A stretch of DNA of 21,900 nucleotides from Fen-7 sp041494285 (GTDB lineage Archaea; Halobacteriota; Methanosarcinia; Methanotrichales; Methanotrichaceae). The notes below the pieces were generated by a model. It worked only from the letters and a program-made list of their open reading frames with translations, did no database searches and was not told the origin of the DNA. Positions 13,928-21,253 of this stretch are shown piece by piece; the first letter of the stretch is position 1, and every line of letters begins with the position of its first letter. Location of the stretch: assembly GCA_041494285.1 (NCBI GenBank), contig JBGQAL010000028.1, forward strand, positions 1-21,900. Direction: 5' to 3'. A program made the position numbers and the translations under genes.

Positions 13928-14502
13928 TGGAGATGACAGTGGCCTTTTCTCCGGAGGATATAAAAAGTGAGAACAGGACATTTAGGTTTGTCCTGACCTT
14001 CAGCGTCATGTTCATATTCTGGTTGCTCCTCTCAGCTTGGTCCGTTTATTTTCCCGAGCCCTACGACTTCACAAAAGTTTCACGAGGTGTATTTTGTGCA
14101 TTAATCGTTACATTACTCACCTGGGAGATGTTTGTGCCGCGCCGAGGCGATAAGGTGCTTTTGAAGGTGCAAAGGCTCATTCCGTACATCGGATGGGAGA
14201 TATGGCAGATTTATCTGGCCGCCCTTGACGTCGCAAAACGCATCCTTGGCATCCTGCCTATAGACCCTCAAATAGTTGAATTCGACACTCCAATGCTGAG
14301 AAGCGATTTTGCCTTCCTAGCATTTGCTACCTCCATCACATTGACTCCAGGAACGGTAACAATACTTGTCGATCCAGAGAGGGGTAGGTACACATGCCAC
14401 GCCATAGCCAAGGAGCCAGCAGATTCTCTGGCGGTGGACCAGGGAATGCAAAAATATGTGGCATGGGTCTTTATGGAGGAATCAGAGGAGGGAGAGAAAT
14501 GA
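13927..14502 (+). CDS. mrpE: Mrp antiporter subunit E
   Basis: The protein of about 191 residues belongs to the MrpE/MnhE family. Two adjacent N-terminal membrane helices (FVLTFSVMFIFWLLLSAWSVYF and SRGVFCALIVTLLTWEMFV) precede the conserved IPYIGWEIWQIYLAALDVAKRIL segment. The hallmark SITLTPGTVTILVD...YTCHAIAK lies in the cytoplasmic C-terminal part. I chose ATG 13927, which overlaps the mrpG stop (TGATG), over GTG 13924; ATG 13933 is also possible. It ends by overlapping the next start as ATGA. MrpE helps assembly and activity of the antiporter. The order F-G-E differs from the E-F-G order of most Mrp and Mbh operons. Confidence 0.9.
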   Translation: MEMTVAFSPEDIKSENRTFRFVLTFSVMFIFWLLLSAWSVYFPEPYDFTKVSRGVFCALIVTLLTWEMFVPRRGDKVLLKVQRLIPYIGWEIWQIYLAALDVAKRILGILPIDPQIVEFDTPMLRSDFAFLAFATSITLTPGTVTILVDPERGRYTCHAIAKEPADSLAVDQGMQKYVAWVFMEESEEGEK

Positions 14503-14741
14503 TAGTTCCTATTGATCTAATACTTTTGATATTTATTACATTAATAGCGATAGGCGCACTGTGGACTAAGGACCTTCTAGCTGCGATACTCCTGACTGGT
14601 GCTTTTAGCTTCATAATGTGCAATATATGGCTACAGCTGGGCTCAACCGACGTAGCGTTTACCGAGGCGGCGGTCGGTGCGGGAGCCTCAACTGCTCTAA
14701 TGATGGCCTGTTTATCGAGAGTACCAAGGTGGGAGAAATAA
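14499..14741 (+). CDS. MbhD-like subunit (MrpA C-terminal/DUF4040 type)
   Basis: This 80-residue membrane protein has three helices: PIDLILLIFITLIAIGAL, then the LLAAILLTGAFSFIMCNIWLQL region, and a last one containing GAGASTALMMACLS. The motif LGSTDVAFTEAAVGAG corresponds to the conserved APDVA-x-TEA-x-VGAG of MbhD and the MrpA C-terminal domain. In canonical Mrp this is fused to MrpA; here it is a separate gene, as in Mbh hydrogenase clusters. ATG 14499 overlaps the mrpE stop by 4 nt (ATGA) and follows SD GAGGAGGGAG. Its stop TAA overlaps the next ATG by one base. Confidence 0.85.
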   Translation: MIVPIDLILLIFITLIAIGALWTKDLLAAILLTGAFSFIMCNIWLQLGSTDVAFTEAAVGAGASTALMMACLSRVPRWEK

Positions 14742-15373
14742 TGATATCCCGAGAAATTAAGACTCTGACTTTATTCGGGCTCATCACAGCGATCATTCTT
14801 ACAGTGGTATCCTTTTATGCAGTTGAGGATCTGCCCGCTTTCGGGGACGAAAATTCCGCCGTAAATAAATATATTAAACTATTTAGTGTTGATGCAGTCG
14901 GATCGGTGGATAACTTAAATGCAGGCGTCCTTCCCGAAGAAATAAAAAATAAAATAGAAAAGATGGGATTTATTCAAGGCCCTACATGCCCTGGCTGCCA
15001 GAATGAGAATTATCCAACCATCGAGGGAAACTACACGATCAAACGGATCGAGAAGGGGACGTGGGAGGGTGGACGGATCTCGGAAGGGGGATGGAATGTT
15101 CTCATCAGAGAAGGGGAGATGTTTTATAACGATCCTAAAGATCCCCAGGAATGGTATTTTATTAAAGATGCAGTAGAGGGAAAGCTGAACGTCTACAGGT
15201 ATAACTGGCCAGTTAGGGTCATACAGAGAACCGTAAATGAGACGGCTATGATAAACAGTGTGACCTCGGGCCTTGCGGATTACAGAGGTTACGATACAAT
15301 GGGCGAAGAAACCGTCATCCTCACCGGTGCTATTGGTGTAATATTATTGATAAGGAGGCGAGGAAGACTATGA
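14741..15373 (+). CDS. MbhE-like subunit with a large CxxC-bearing insertion
   Basis: The 210-residue protein keeps both ends of the MbhE family. An N-terminal helix (LTLFGLITAIILTVVSFY) ends in DLPAFGDENS (30-39). A C-terminal NSVTSGLADYRGYDTMGEETV (172-192) leads into the helix ILTGAIGVILLI. In ordinary MbhE these are separated by only a few tens of residues. Here about 120 residues (46-168) are inserted: a helical piece, C83-P-G-C86, then a strand-rich hydrophilic section with EGGWNVLIREGEMFYND. The insert lies between two membrane helices, probably on the outer face, and could bind metal or carry a redox disulfide. ATG 14741 overlaps the upstream TAA by one base. The gene ends in an ATGA overlap with mrpB. 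Confidence 0.82.
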   Translation: MISREIKTLTLFGLITAIILTVVSFYAVEDLPAFGDENSAVNKYIKLFSVDAVGSVDNLNAGVLPEEIKNKIEKMGFIQGPTCPGCQNENYPTIEGNYTIKRIEKGTWEGGRISEGGWNVLIREGEMFYNDPKDPQEWYFIKDAVEGKLNVYRYNWPVRVIQRTVNETAMINSVTSGLADYRGYDTMGEETVILTGAIGVILLIRRRGRL

Positions 15374-15855
15374 CCCCAAAGACGAGAGTATACAAGAGAG
15401 ACCTCATAATAGAAATGACTACGAATATAATGTTCCCTCTGACATTATTATTTGGACTGTATATCATGATAGGCACAAGCGGGACGGGAGGTGGATTCCA
15501 GGGTGGAACAATACTTGCAACCGCTTTCATCCTTTATATAACCGTCTTTGGCCATGAAATGGGCAGAAAGAAGATGCCGGAGTCCACTAATGTCTTGTTC
15601 AAGAGCCTCGGGCTGTTCTTATACAATGGGGCTGGTTGGATATGTGTCCTTTTCACCCTCGGTACTGCGAATTGGCTGAACATGTCTGCATGGTGGCCTA
15701 TTAGTGATTTTGTTGGCGTAGCAGGGGCGAGGTCATTTCTGGTGAGTTACATGGTATCGGCGGGCATAGGATTGACAGTGATGGCTGCATTCGTCTCGCA
15801 GTATTTCGATCTGGCTTGGAAAGAGGAAGAAGAGATGGGAGGGGATGAAGAATGA
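15370..15855 (+). CDS. mrpB: Mrp antiporter subunit B
   Basis: The 161-residue protein is an MnhB-domain subunit. A short basic N-terminus precedes a first helix (NIMFPLTLLFGLYIMIGTSG). The conserved GTGGGFQGGTILATAFIL stretch corresponds to the family's TPGGGFQGG motif. Further helices are FLYNGAGWICVLFTL and VSYMVSAGIGLTVMAAFV, followed by an acidic tail. The start overlaps the MbhE-like stop by 4 nt and is preceded by SD-like GGAGGCGAGGA. It overlaps mrpC by 4 nt. It is equivalent to MbhF in Mbh complexes. Confidence 0.9.
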   Translation: MTPKTRVYKRDLIIEMTTNIMFPLTLLFGLYIMIGTSGTGGGFQGGTILATAFILYITVFGHEMGRKKMPESTNVLFKSLGLFLYNGAGWICVLFTLGTANWLNMSAWWPISDFVGVAGARSFLVSYMVSAGIGLTVMAAFVSQYFDLAWKEEEEMGGDEE

Positions 15856-16310
15856 CCGTCGATTGGATAGTCCAACATTTCATTGAAAAATACAACTTCT
15901 GGATCGCCATGCTCATCATCATTATAGGTCTTTCTGCAACGATAGTAAAAGAGAATTTCTTAAAGAAACTTATCGGGCTAAGTATATTTCAATCAGCATT
16001 CTTCATGTGGGTAGTATCCCTTGGGGATGTAGGAAGGAATATCTTAACTACGTGGGGCTTAAAAACGGGAACCATACCGATTATATGGGAGCAGGCGGAG
16101 GAAAAAGGTTACATATACGTGAATCCCCTCCCCCATGTGCTCATGCTGACTGGGATTGTCGTGAGCGCTGCGACGACTGCAGTCGCCCTTGCCATTGTGA
16201 TAAGGATATATCAGCTATACGGGACCATAGAAGAGTCCGAGATAATTGCGAAAGAGAAGGAGTTTGAAAAAGAGGGAGGTGAGGTGAGAAAGGCCCATTC
16301 TTCTGGTTGA
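15852..16310 (+). CDS. mrpC: Mrp antiporter subunit C (NuoK-like)
   Basis: This 152-residue, three-helix protein has the MrpC/NuoK fold. The helices are FWIAMLIIIIGLSATIV, then FLKKLIGLSIFQSAFFMWVV, and the diagnostic NPLPHVLMLTGIVVSAATTAVALAIVIRIY. Homologous MrpC subunits are usually about 110-125 residues; the extra length is mostly a charged C-terminal tail (EKEFEKEGGEV) plus a longer central loop (TWGLKTGTIPIIWEQAEEKG). ATG 15852 overlaps the mrpB stop (ATGA) and follows a GGAGGGGATGA SD. It resembles MbhG and would be a membrane subunit between antiporter modules. Confidence 0.9.
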   Translation: MTVDWIVQHFIEKYNFWIAMLIIIIGLSATIVKENFLKKLIGLSIFQSAFFMWVVSLGDVGRNILTTWGLKTGTIPIIWEQAEEKGYIYVNPLPHVLMLTGIVVSAATTAVALAIVIRIYQLYGTIEESEIIAKEKEFEKEGGEVRKAHSSG

Positions 16311-16320
16311 ACAGTTCCCC

Positions 16321-17817
16321 GTGCTCATAGTTGGGTTGTCCATGTTCCTTGCCTATACTATGCTGCTTGTGGGATATTTCAATAGGAAGCCCCTTCTCTA
16401 CATGTCCCTGGCCTGGAATTCCGTCTGCCTGGTCTTGTCCCTGTTCATGCTGAATCACGTCCTAACTGTTGGGCCTATCCGTTACTGGCAGGGAGGGTGG
16501 AGGCCGCCCTGGGGGATAGAGTACGTTGATGATGCCATGAATTGCTACCTATTGGTTATAGTAATATCGATTGTTATATTAGGTTTAATATATTCCAAGA
16601 GAAATGTAGAGCATGAGATAGAAGAAAAGAAACACGTCACCTTCTATGTCCTTGTTCAGCTCATGATATGTGGATTGTACGGTATAACGATCACTGGCGA
16701 CCTGTTCAACATGTTCATCTGGCTGGAGATAGCCTCTCTGACGGCTTACGCATTGATAGCTGTTGCTGGCGGAAGGGCACTGCGACCGGCTTTTAACTAT
16801 GTTATAATGGGTTCAATCGGCGCTTGCTTCTATATCTTTGGTGTTTGTTGGATTTATTCCGTCACGGGAACACTTAATTTCGGTGATATGAGGCTTTTGC
16901 TGCCACTTGTATATGACAACAAAGCGGTTCAGATGGCCTTTGCCATGATAGTTGTTGGGGTGATGATTAAGGCATATATATTCCCCCTCCATCTATGGCA
17001 GCCCGATGTATACACCTATGCTCCTTCCACAATAAGCTCGCTGATGGCTTCAGTGCACGTGAAGGTGATGTTTTATATCCTTATCAGGATGTTTTACTCC
17101 GTCTTCACGCTAAATTTCATCAGGCACTTTATCGGGCTTGATATGTTAATATGCTGGGTTGCGGCAATAGCGATACTGGCAGGTTCAATCTGGGCCATAA
17201 AACAGCGAAACCTGAAGCGGATGCTTGCTTATTCTTCGATATCCCAGATGGGTTATATACTCTTAGGAGTTGGATTATCTCCCCTGTCCCCCTGGGGGCT
17301 CGTTGGGGCAGTTGCGCATATACTAAATCATGCCATAGGAAAAGGCTGTCTATTCATGACTGCTGGCGCTATTGCTCAGCAGGAGGGATTGCGGGACATA
17401 AGGGATTTTGCAGGCCTGGGAAAGAAGATGCCGTATGCCAGCGCAGCCTTTACGATTGCTGCAATCTCGATGATTGGAATTCCGCCCACTGCAGGATTTG
17501 CCACGAAATTGTTCTTGATCATCGCCTCTTTTGATGCCGGTCAATATCCCTTTGTGGCGATATTGCTGCTTAGCGGCCTCCTTAACCTGGTTTACTTCTG
17601 GAGGGTGATTGATCAAATGTACTTTGCCAAACACGAAGATACAGAGGATGTTGGAGCAGTCAAAGAAACGGCAAAGTCGCTTCCGCTCAGCATGACAGCG
17701 CCTATGCTGATACTTGCTTCCCTTTGTATCATCGTGGGCATCATCTGGCTTACAAATATTCCTCTGCCTTTGATCAATCATATCTTATCGAATTTGAGAA
17801 TGGGGGTGACCATTTAA
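16321..17817 (+). CDS. mrpD: Mrp antiporter subunit D (ion-translocating)
   Basis: This roughly 498-residue polytopic protein is of the NuoL/M/N and MrpD type. Key polar residues are present: E136 in the TM5 equivalent (FIWLEIASLTAY), K217 in TM7 (MIKAYIFPLHLWQPD) with H224, K248 in TM8, H337 and K341 near TM10-11, and K396 in GFATKLFL. These should form a complete proton or Na+ channel. The first GTG (16321) has no SD. The frame is open upstream to a stop at about 16285 and encodes RPILLVEQF, which reads like part of the protein. A perfect SD (GGAGGTGA, 16275-16282) suggests a non-ATG start near 16297. It ends overlapping the next gene by one base. Confidence 0.9.
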   Translation: MLIVGLSMFLAYTMLLVGYFNRKPLLYMSLAWNSVCLVLSLFMLNHVLTVGPIRYWQGGWRPPWGIEYVDDAMNCYLLVIVISIVILGLIYSKRNVEHEIEEKKHVTFYVLVQLMICGLYGITITGDLFNMFIWLEIASLTAYALIAVAGGRALRPAFNYVIMGSIGACFYIFGVCWIYSVTGTLNFGDMRLLLPLVYDNKAVQMAFAMIVVGVMIKAYIFPLHLWQPDVYTYAPSTISSLMASVHVKVMFYILIRMFYSVFTLNFIRHFIGLDMLICWVAAIAILAGSIWAIKQRNLKRMLAYSSISQMGYILLGVGLSPLSPWGLVGAVAHILNHAIGKGCLFMTAGAIAQQEGLRDIRDFAGLGKKMPYASAAFTIAAISMIGIPPTAGFATKLFLIIASFDAGQYPFVAILLLSGLLNLVYFWRVIDQMYFAKHEDTEDVGAVKETAKSLPLSMTAPMLILASLCIIVGIIWLTNIPLPLINHILSNLRMGVTI

Positions 17818-19319
17818 TGGAGCTAATGACGCCGTTGTTTGTTATCCTGTGCCCGGCGATTGCAGCAGCTTTGATCCTGTTATCCAGGAACCATCCGAAC
17901 ATTAGAGAGGGATGGACGATAGCGGGAAGCTTAGCTATGTTCTTGCTCGTCCTGTCTATGGCCCCGGAGATTCTGAAAGGAGAGACGATAAAATGCATCC
18001 TGTTCCAGCCGATGTTCAAAAATGTCTATATTGGATTCAATGTTGACGCCTTTGGAGAAGTCTTCGCCATAACTGCATCCTCTCTCTGGTTTCTGGTCTC
18101 AATCTACTCCATAGGATACATGCGAGCGCTGAAGGAGCATGCACAGACTAGATACTACTTTGCTTTCTGCCTGGCCATAATGGGAGCCATGGGGGTTGCC
18201 CTATCCGCAAATTTGGTGACTTTCTTCATATTTTTTGAGATGATAACCGTCTCCACATATCCCCTAGTAATTCATGAGCAGACACCTGAGGCGCTGCGAG
18301 CGGGGCATAAGTATTTCGCCTATCTGATGCCCGCAGGCGCCTTCCTCCTTTTCGGGATCATGACCACTTATTATCTCACAGGCACCACGGATTTCACGCC
18401 CGGAGGTATTAAGTCTCTGCCCACTGCCTCGCATTTAATACTGGTAATGCTCTTCTTCGCCTTCCTCCTGGGATTAATCAAGTCGGCGTGGATGCCTTTT
18501 CACTCCTGGCTACCCACAGCGATGGTAGCCCCGACCCCGGTGAGTGCACTACTGCATGCAGTAGCGGTGGTTAAGGCGGGCGTCTTTGGTATAGTGCGCA
18601 TAGTTTGCTATGTATATGGAGTGGACCTGATGCACGAGCTCAACCTGTGGTTGATCTTAGCTATAATCGCCAGTTTTACCATGATTGTCGGATCCTTCTT
18701 CGCCATTGCCCAGGACGACCTTAAAAAGAGGCTTGCATACTCCACCATCAGCCAGCTATCCTACATAATTCTGGGAGCAGCGCTATTGACAGAGAACGGA
18801 ATACGGGGGGCGATGCTCCACATACCCTTCCACGGATACATGAAGATAACCCTGTTTTTGTGTGCGGGCGCTATAATGGTAGCGACAGGGAAGAGGAAGA
18901 TAAGTGAGATGGGTGGGATAGGAAAGACGATGCCCATTACTATGCTCGCTTTCAGCGTAGCAGCCTTGGGCATGGTGGGAATCCCTCCGGTGGCCGGGTT
19001 CATTAGCAAGTTCTATCTCTGCCTGGGCGCATGGGCGGTACCGTCCCCCTACGGGATGATGTTCTTAGCCGTCATCCTCATAAGCTCGTTGCTGGACGTT
19101 ATTTACTTCTTCCCCATAATATATACTGCATTCTTCAAGAAGCCTGAGGGAGAGCTAAGCGGGAGCGGAGAAGTGAAGGTAAAGGAGGCACCCCTCTTGA
19201 TGGTAGCCCCCCTTGCAATCACTGCAATCATCTCCGTCGTATTCTTCGTATACCCGAATATGTTCTACATCCTCGACCTTGTAAAAATGGCCATAGGAGA
19301 CCTCTTCGGAGGAATGTGA
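17817..19319 (+). CDS. Second antiporter-like subunit (MrpA/NuoL-type)
   Basis: This 500-residue polytopic protein shares the MrpD/NuoL core. E141 (FFEMITVSTYPL), K222 and H229 in LIKSAWMPFHSWLP, K253 in HAVAVVKAG, H339 and K343 in FHGYMKITLF, and K398 in GFISKFYL are all conserved, so it looks competent for ion transport. It ends after about 14 helices and lacks the lateral amphipathic helix and MbhD/MbhE domains of a full MrpA; those domains are encoded separately upstream. ATG 17817 overlaps the mrpD stop (TAATG) behind SD GGGGGTGA. Two complete antiporter subunits side by side suggest at least two ion channels in the complex. Confidence 0.88.
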   Translation: MELMTPLFVILCPAIAAALILLSRNHPNIREGWTIAGSLAMFLLVLSMAPEILKGETIKCILFQPMFKNVYIGFNVDAFGEVFAITASSLWFLVSIYSIGYMRALKEHAQTRYYFAFCLAIMGAMGVALSANLVTFFIFFEMITVSTYPLVIHEQTPEALRAGHKYFAYLMPAGAFLLFGIMTTYYLTGTTDFTPGGIKSLPTASHLILVMLFFAFLLGLIKSAWMPFHSWLPTAMVAPTPVSALLHAVAVVKAGVFGIVRIVCYVYGVDLMHELNLWLILAIIASFTMIVGSFFAIAQDDLKKRLAYSTISQLSYIILGAALLTENGIRGAMLHIPFHGYMKITLFLCAGAIMVATGKRKISEMGGIGKTMPITMLAFSVAALGMVGIPPVAGFISKFYLCLGAWAVPSPYGMMFLAVILISSLLDVIYFFPIIYTAFFKKPEGELSGSGEVKVKEAPLLMVAPLAITAIISVVFFVYPNMFYILDLVKMAIGDLFGGM

Positions 19320-19321
19320 AG

Positions 19322-19372
19322 ATGAAATTTCCGTATTTTATTTTGTCGGAATACCCTAGACCGCAGGAATGA
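19322..19372 (+). CDS. 16-residue mini-ORF between antiporter and propeller genes
   Basis: ATG 19322 follows the previous stop by 2 nt and a GGAGGAATG SD (from about 19308) by a normal distance. It encodes MKFPYFILSEYPRPQE. Its TGA overlaps the propeller gene's ATG as ATGA (19369-19372), the same coupling used elsewhere in the cluster. It may be a coupling peptide that carries ribosomes to the next gene, since ATG 19369 has only a GCAGGA immediately before it. Peptide function is unknown. Confidence 0.4.
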   Translation: MKFPYFILSEYPRPQE

Positions 19373-20682
19373 AGGGCAAGATGCGAAGGTTCCAACTGGT
19401 AAGGGATGGCATCATTATTGGGGTGATATTGGCCTCTTTGATGCCGTTTTTGATTGTGGAGTCCTTAGCCTTAGCCAACCCCGAAACGGTGATGAACAGC
19501 CAGTTTGATGGATCTCTCGGAGGGCGAATCCCTCAAGAGGAGTGGAACAGAACCTTCGGCGGGTCAAGTGATGACGTGGGCTCATATGTTCAACAGACCA
19601 ATGATGGCGGTTATATCACTGCTGGATACACGTCATCTTTTGGTGCAGATGCACCTTATTCCTGGCTTATAAAAGTCCAATCCAGAGGGGATCTCTGGTT
19701 GATAAAGACCGATCCAGATGGGAAAAAGGAATGGGACAGAACCTTCGGTGGTTTAGGCAAGGATCTGGGATTCTGTGTCCAGCAGACCAAAGACGGTGGT
19801 TTCATCATTACAGGTGCGAAAAAATCTTTTTGGGTTCTCACCAATTATGATGTTTGGCTCATCAAGACTGATCCGGAGGGGAAGGAGGAGTGGGAAAGAA
19901 CCTTCGGTGGTTCCGGTGAGGGAGTGGGCTTTTCAGTCCAGCAGACCACAGATGGCGGTTACATCATCGCAGGTTACACAACATATCCCGAAGGCCAGAA
20001 GGCCTGGCTTATAAAGACCGATCCTAATGGAGATAAGGAGTGGGATGTGGCCCTTGGCAGGAAAGATACTGAGGCAGCCTCAGTCCAGCAGACCACAGAT
20101 GGCGGTTATATCCTAACTGGTTATACTACATCTTTTGGTGCTGGTAAAGAGGACGTCTTGCTCGTCAAGACCGATTCGAGGGGAGCTGTGGAATGGGCAA
20201 AGAACTTCGGTGGCCCCAATAAAGATTTAGGTTTGTCGGTTCAGGAAACGAAAGACGGCGGATATATCTTCACAGGTTACACAGAGTCCTTTGGTGCCGG
20301 AAAGGGAGACGTCTGGCTAATAAAGACCAATTCGACGGGGATTAAGGAGTGGGACAGAACCTTCGGCGAGCCCAATTTTGATTTGGGATCATCGGTCCAG
20401 GAGACCAGAGATGGTGGTTATATCATCACAGGTTATAATACAACATCTACTGAATCTCCCAAAGGCAATTCTCAGCTTTTCAAGGCTGCTAATGTTAGTC
20501 GTGTTTGGCTTATAAAGACAGATTCAAAGGGGATTAAAGAATGGGACAGAACCTTTGACGGATCAGGAAATGCCTGGGGCAATTGTGTACAAGAGACGCA
20601 AGATGGTGGTTACATCATAACAGGCGTCACAGAATCCTACGGCGCAGGCAAAGAGGATGTCTGGCTGATAAAAGTAAAATGA
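19369..20682 (+). CDS. Secreted or membrane-anchored seven-repeat beta-propeller protein
   Basis: This 437-residue protein has an N-terminal hydrophobic leader (GIIIGVILASLMPFLIVESLALA, about 16-38), then seven repeats of about 50-60 residues. Each follows EWxRTFGGxxxDxGxxVQQTxDGGYIxTGYTxSxGAGxxDVWLIKTDxxG. Repeats start near 56, 120, 174, 223, 273, 325 and 388; the sixth has an insertion and the first an extra strand. Seven units fit a closed seven-bladed propeller. Such repeats occur in secreted proteins of methanogens, usually of unknown function. Its position inside an antiporter cluster suggests an outer-face accessory, but that is inference. ATG 19369 is coupled to the mini-ORF; ATG 19381 is an alternative. 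Confidence 0.8.
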   Translation: MKGKMRRFQLVRDGIIIGVILASLMPFLIVESLALANPETVMNSQFDGSLGGRIPQEEWNRTFGGSSDDVGSYVQQTNDGGYITAGYTSSFGADAPYSWLIKVQSRGDLWLIKTDPDGKKEWDRTFGGLGKDLGFCVQQTKDGGFIITGAKKSFWVLTNYDVWLIKTDPEGKEEWERTFGGSGEGVGFSVQQTTDGGYIIAGYTTYPEGQKAWLIKTDPNGDKEWDVALGRKDTEAASVQQTTDGGYILTGYTTSFGAGKEDVLLVKTDSRGAVEWAKNFGGPNKDLGLSVQETKDGGYIFTGYTESFGAGKGDVWLIKTNSTGIKEWDRTFGEPNFDLGSSVQETRDGGYIITGYNTTSTESPKGNSQLFKAANVSRVWLIKTDSKGIKEWDRTFDGSGNAWGNCVQETQDGGYIITGVTESYGAGKEDVWLIKVK

Positions 20683-20730
20683 GTGGTAGAATATCAAAAG
20701 AGAAAATATAGTATGTCTGGAGGGAAAATC

Positions 20731-20889
20731 ATGGAAAATATTTCGGAAGAAACGAAAGAGAGGGAAAGAGGAGAGTTCTTTTGGCATACCTATTATGGCT
20801 TTCCCTCTGAAATGCTGGGGTGGGTTTTGCTAGTGGTAGCCCTGTCATATTTTGCATTTGTGGTCTTTGTGGCTATCGGGATATTATGA
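20731..20889 (+). CDS. Small single-helix membrane protein, 52 aa
   Basis: ATG 20731 is chosen because SD GGAGGG (20719-20724) lies 6 nt before it; longer upstream starts lack one. The polar N-terminus (ENISEETKERERGEFFWHTYY) is followed by one membrane helix (LGWVLLVVALSYFAFVVFVAIGIL) that runs to the C-terminus. I recognise no family. It lies 48 nt after the propeller gene and 53 nt before the next small membrane gene, so it is probably part of the same transcript and could be a small accessory subunit of the complex. Confidence 0.65.
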   Translation: MENISEETKERERGEFFWHTYYGFPSEMLGWVLLVVALSYFAFVVFVAIGIL

Positions 20890-20942
20890 TATTAGTTAAG
20901 AATGGAGATCAATTGTAGATATATGATAAGGAGATGATGAAA

Positions 20943-21248
20943 ATGGAAGTAACACTTGCAGTTATCGCCGTATTGGGAATTATCGGATATGTCTTTCTAT
21001 TTCTCGGGACCGCGGAGCCGCGTCATCGTCAGGCTGATCTCTTCCTCGGAATCGTTGCTTTCTCCCTCATTGTAATGGTAGTAGCAGGTTTATTCATCCA
21101 GTGGCCCATCGAGTTCGGATGGCAAGAAGTAACAGCATTTTACGCGATATACGGTTTCTCAGCATTCGTCTTTCTTATTTATGCAGCCAAAGGGTTGCGT
21201 CTTTGGCTCACCAAAGAAGAGGATTACTATGAGAAGAGGGGGGTGTGA
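20943..21248 (+). CDS. Three-helix membrane protein, about 101 aa
   Basis: It has three hydrophobic segments: VTLAVIAVLGIIGYVFLFLG, then LFLGIVAFSLIVMVVAGLFI and AFYAIYGFSAFVFLIYAA. A conserved-looking charged tail ends EEDYYEKRGV. Size and topology recall the small NuoK/MrpC- or MrpF-like subunits, but the sequence lacks their diagnostic motifs, so I leave it unnamed. SD AAGGAG (20928-20933) best fits ATG 20943; ATG 20934 and 20937 are in frame but too close. It lies 5 nt before the third antiporter-type gene, so they are almost certainly co-translated. Confidence 0.7.
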   Translation: MEVTLAVIAVLGIIGYVFLFLGTAEPRHRQADLFLGIVAFSLIVMVVAGLFIQWPIEFGWQEVTAFYAIYGFSAFVFLIYAAKGLRLWLTKEEDYYEKRGV

Positions 21249-21253
21249 AGCAG

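Noticed and set aside
13613..19319. A complete Mbh/Ech-type hydrogenase
   Set aside because: Only membrane antiporter-type genes are present; no NiFe-binding CxxC large subunit, small subunit or ferredoxin subunit is visible.
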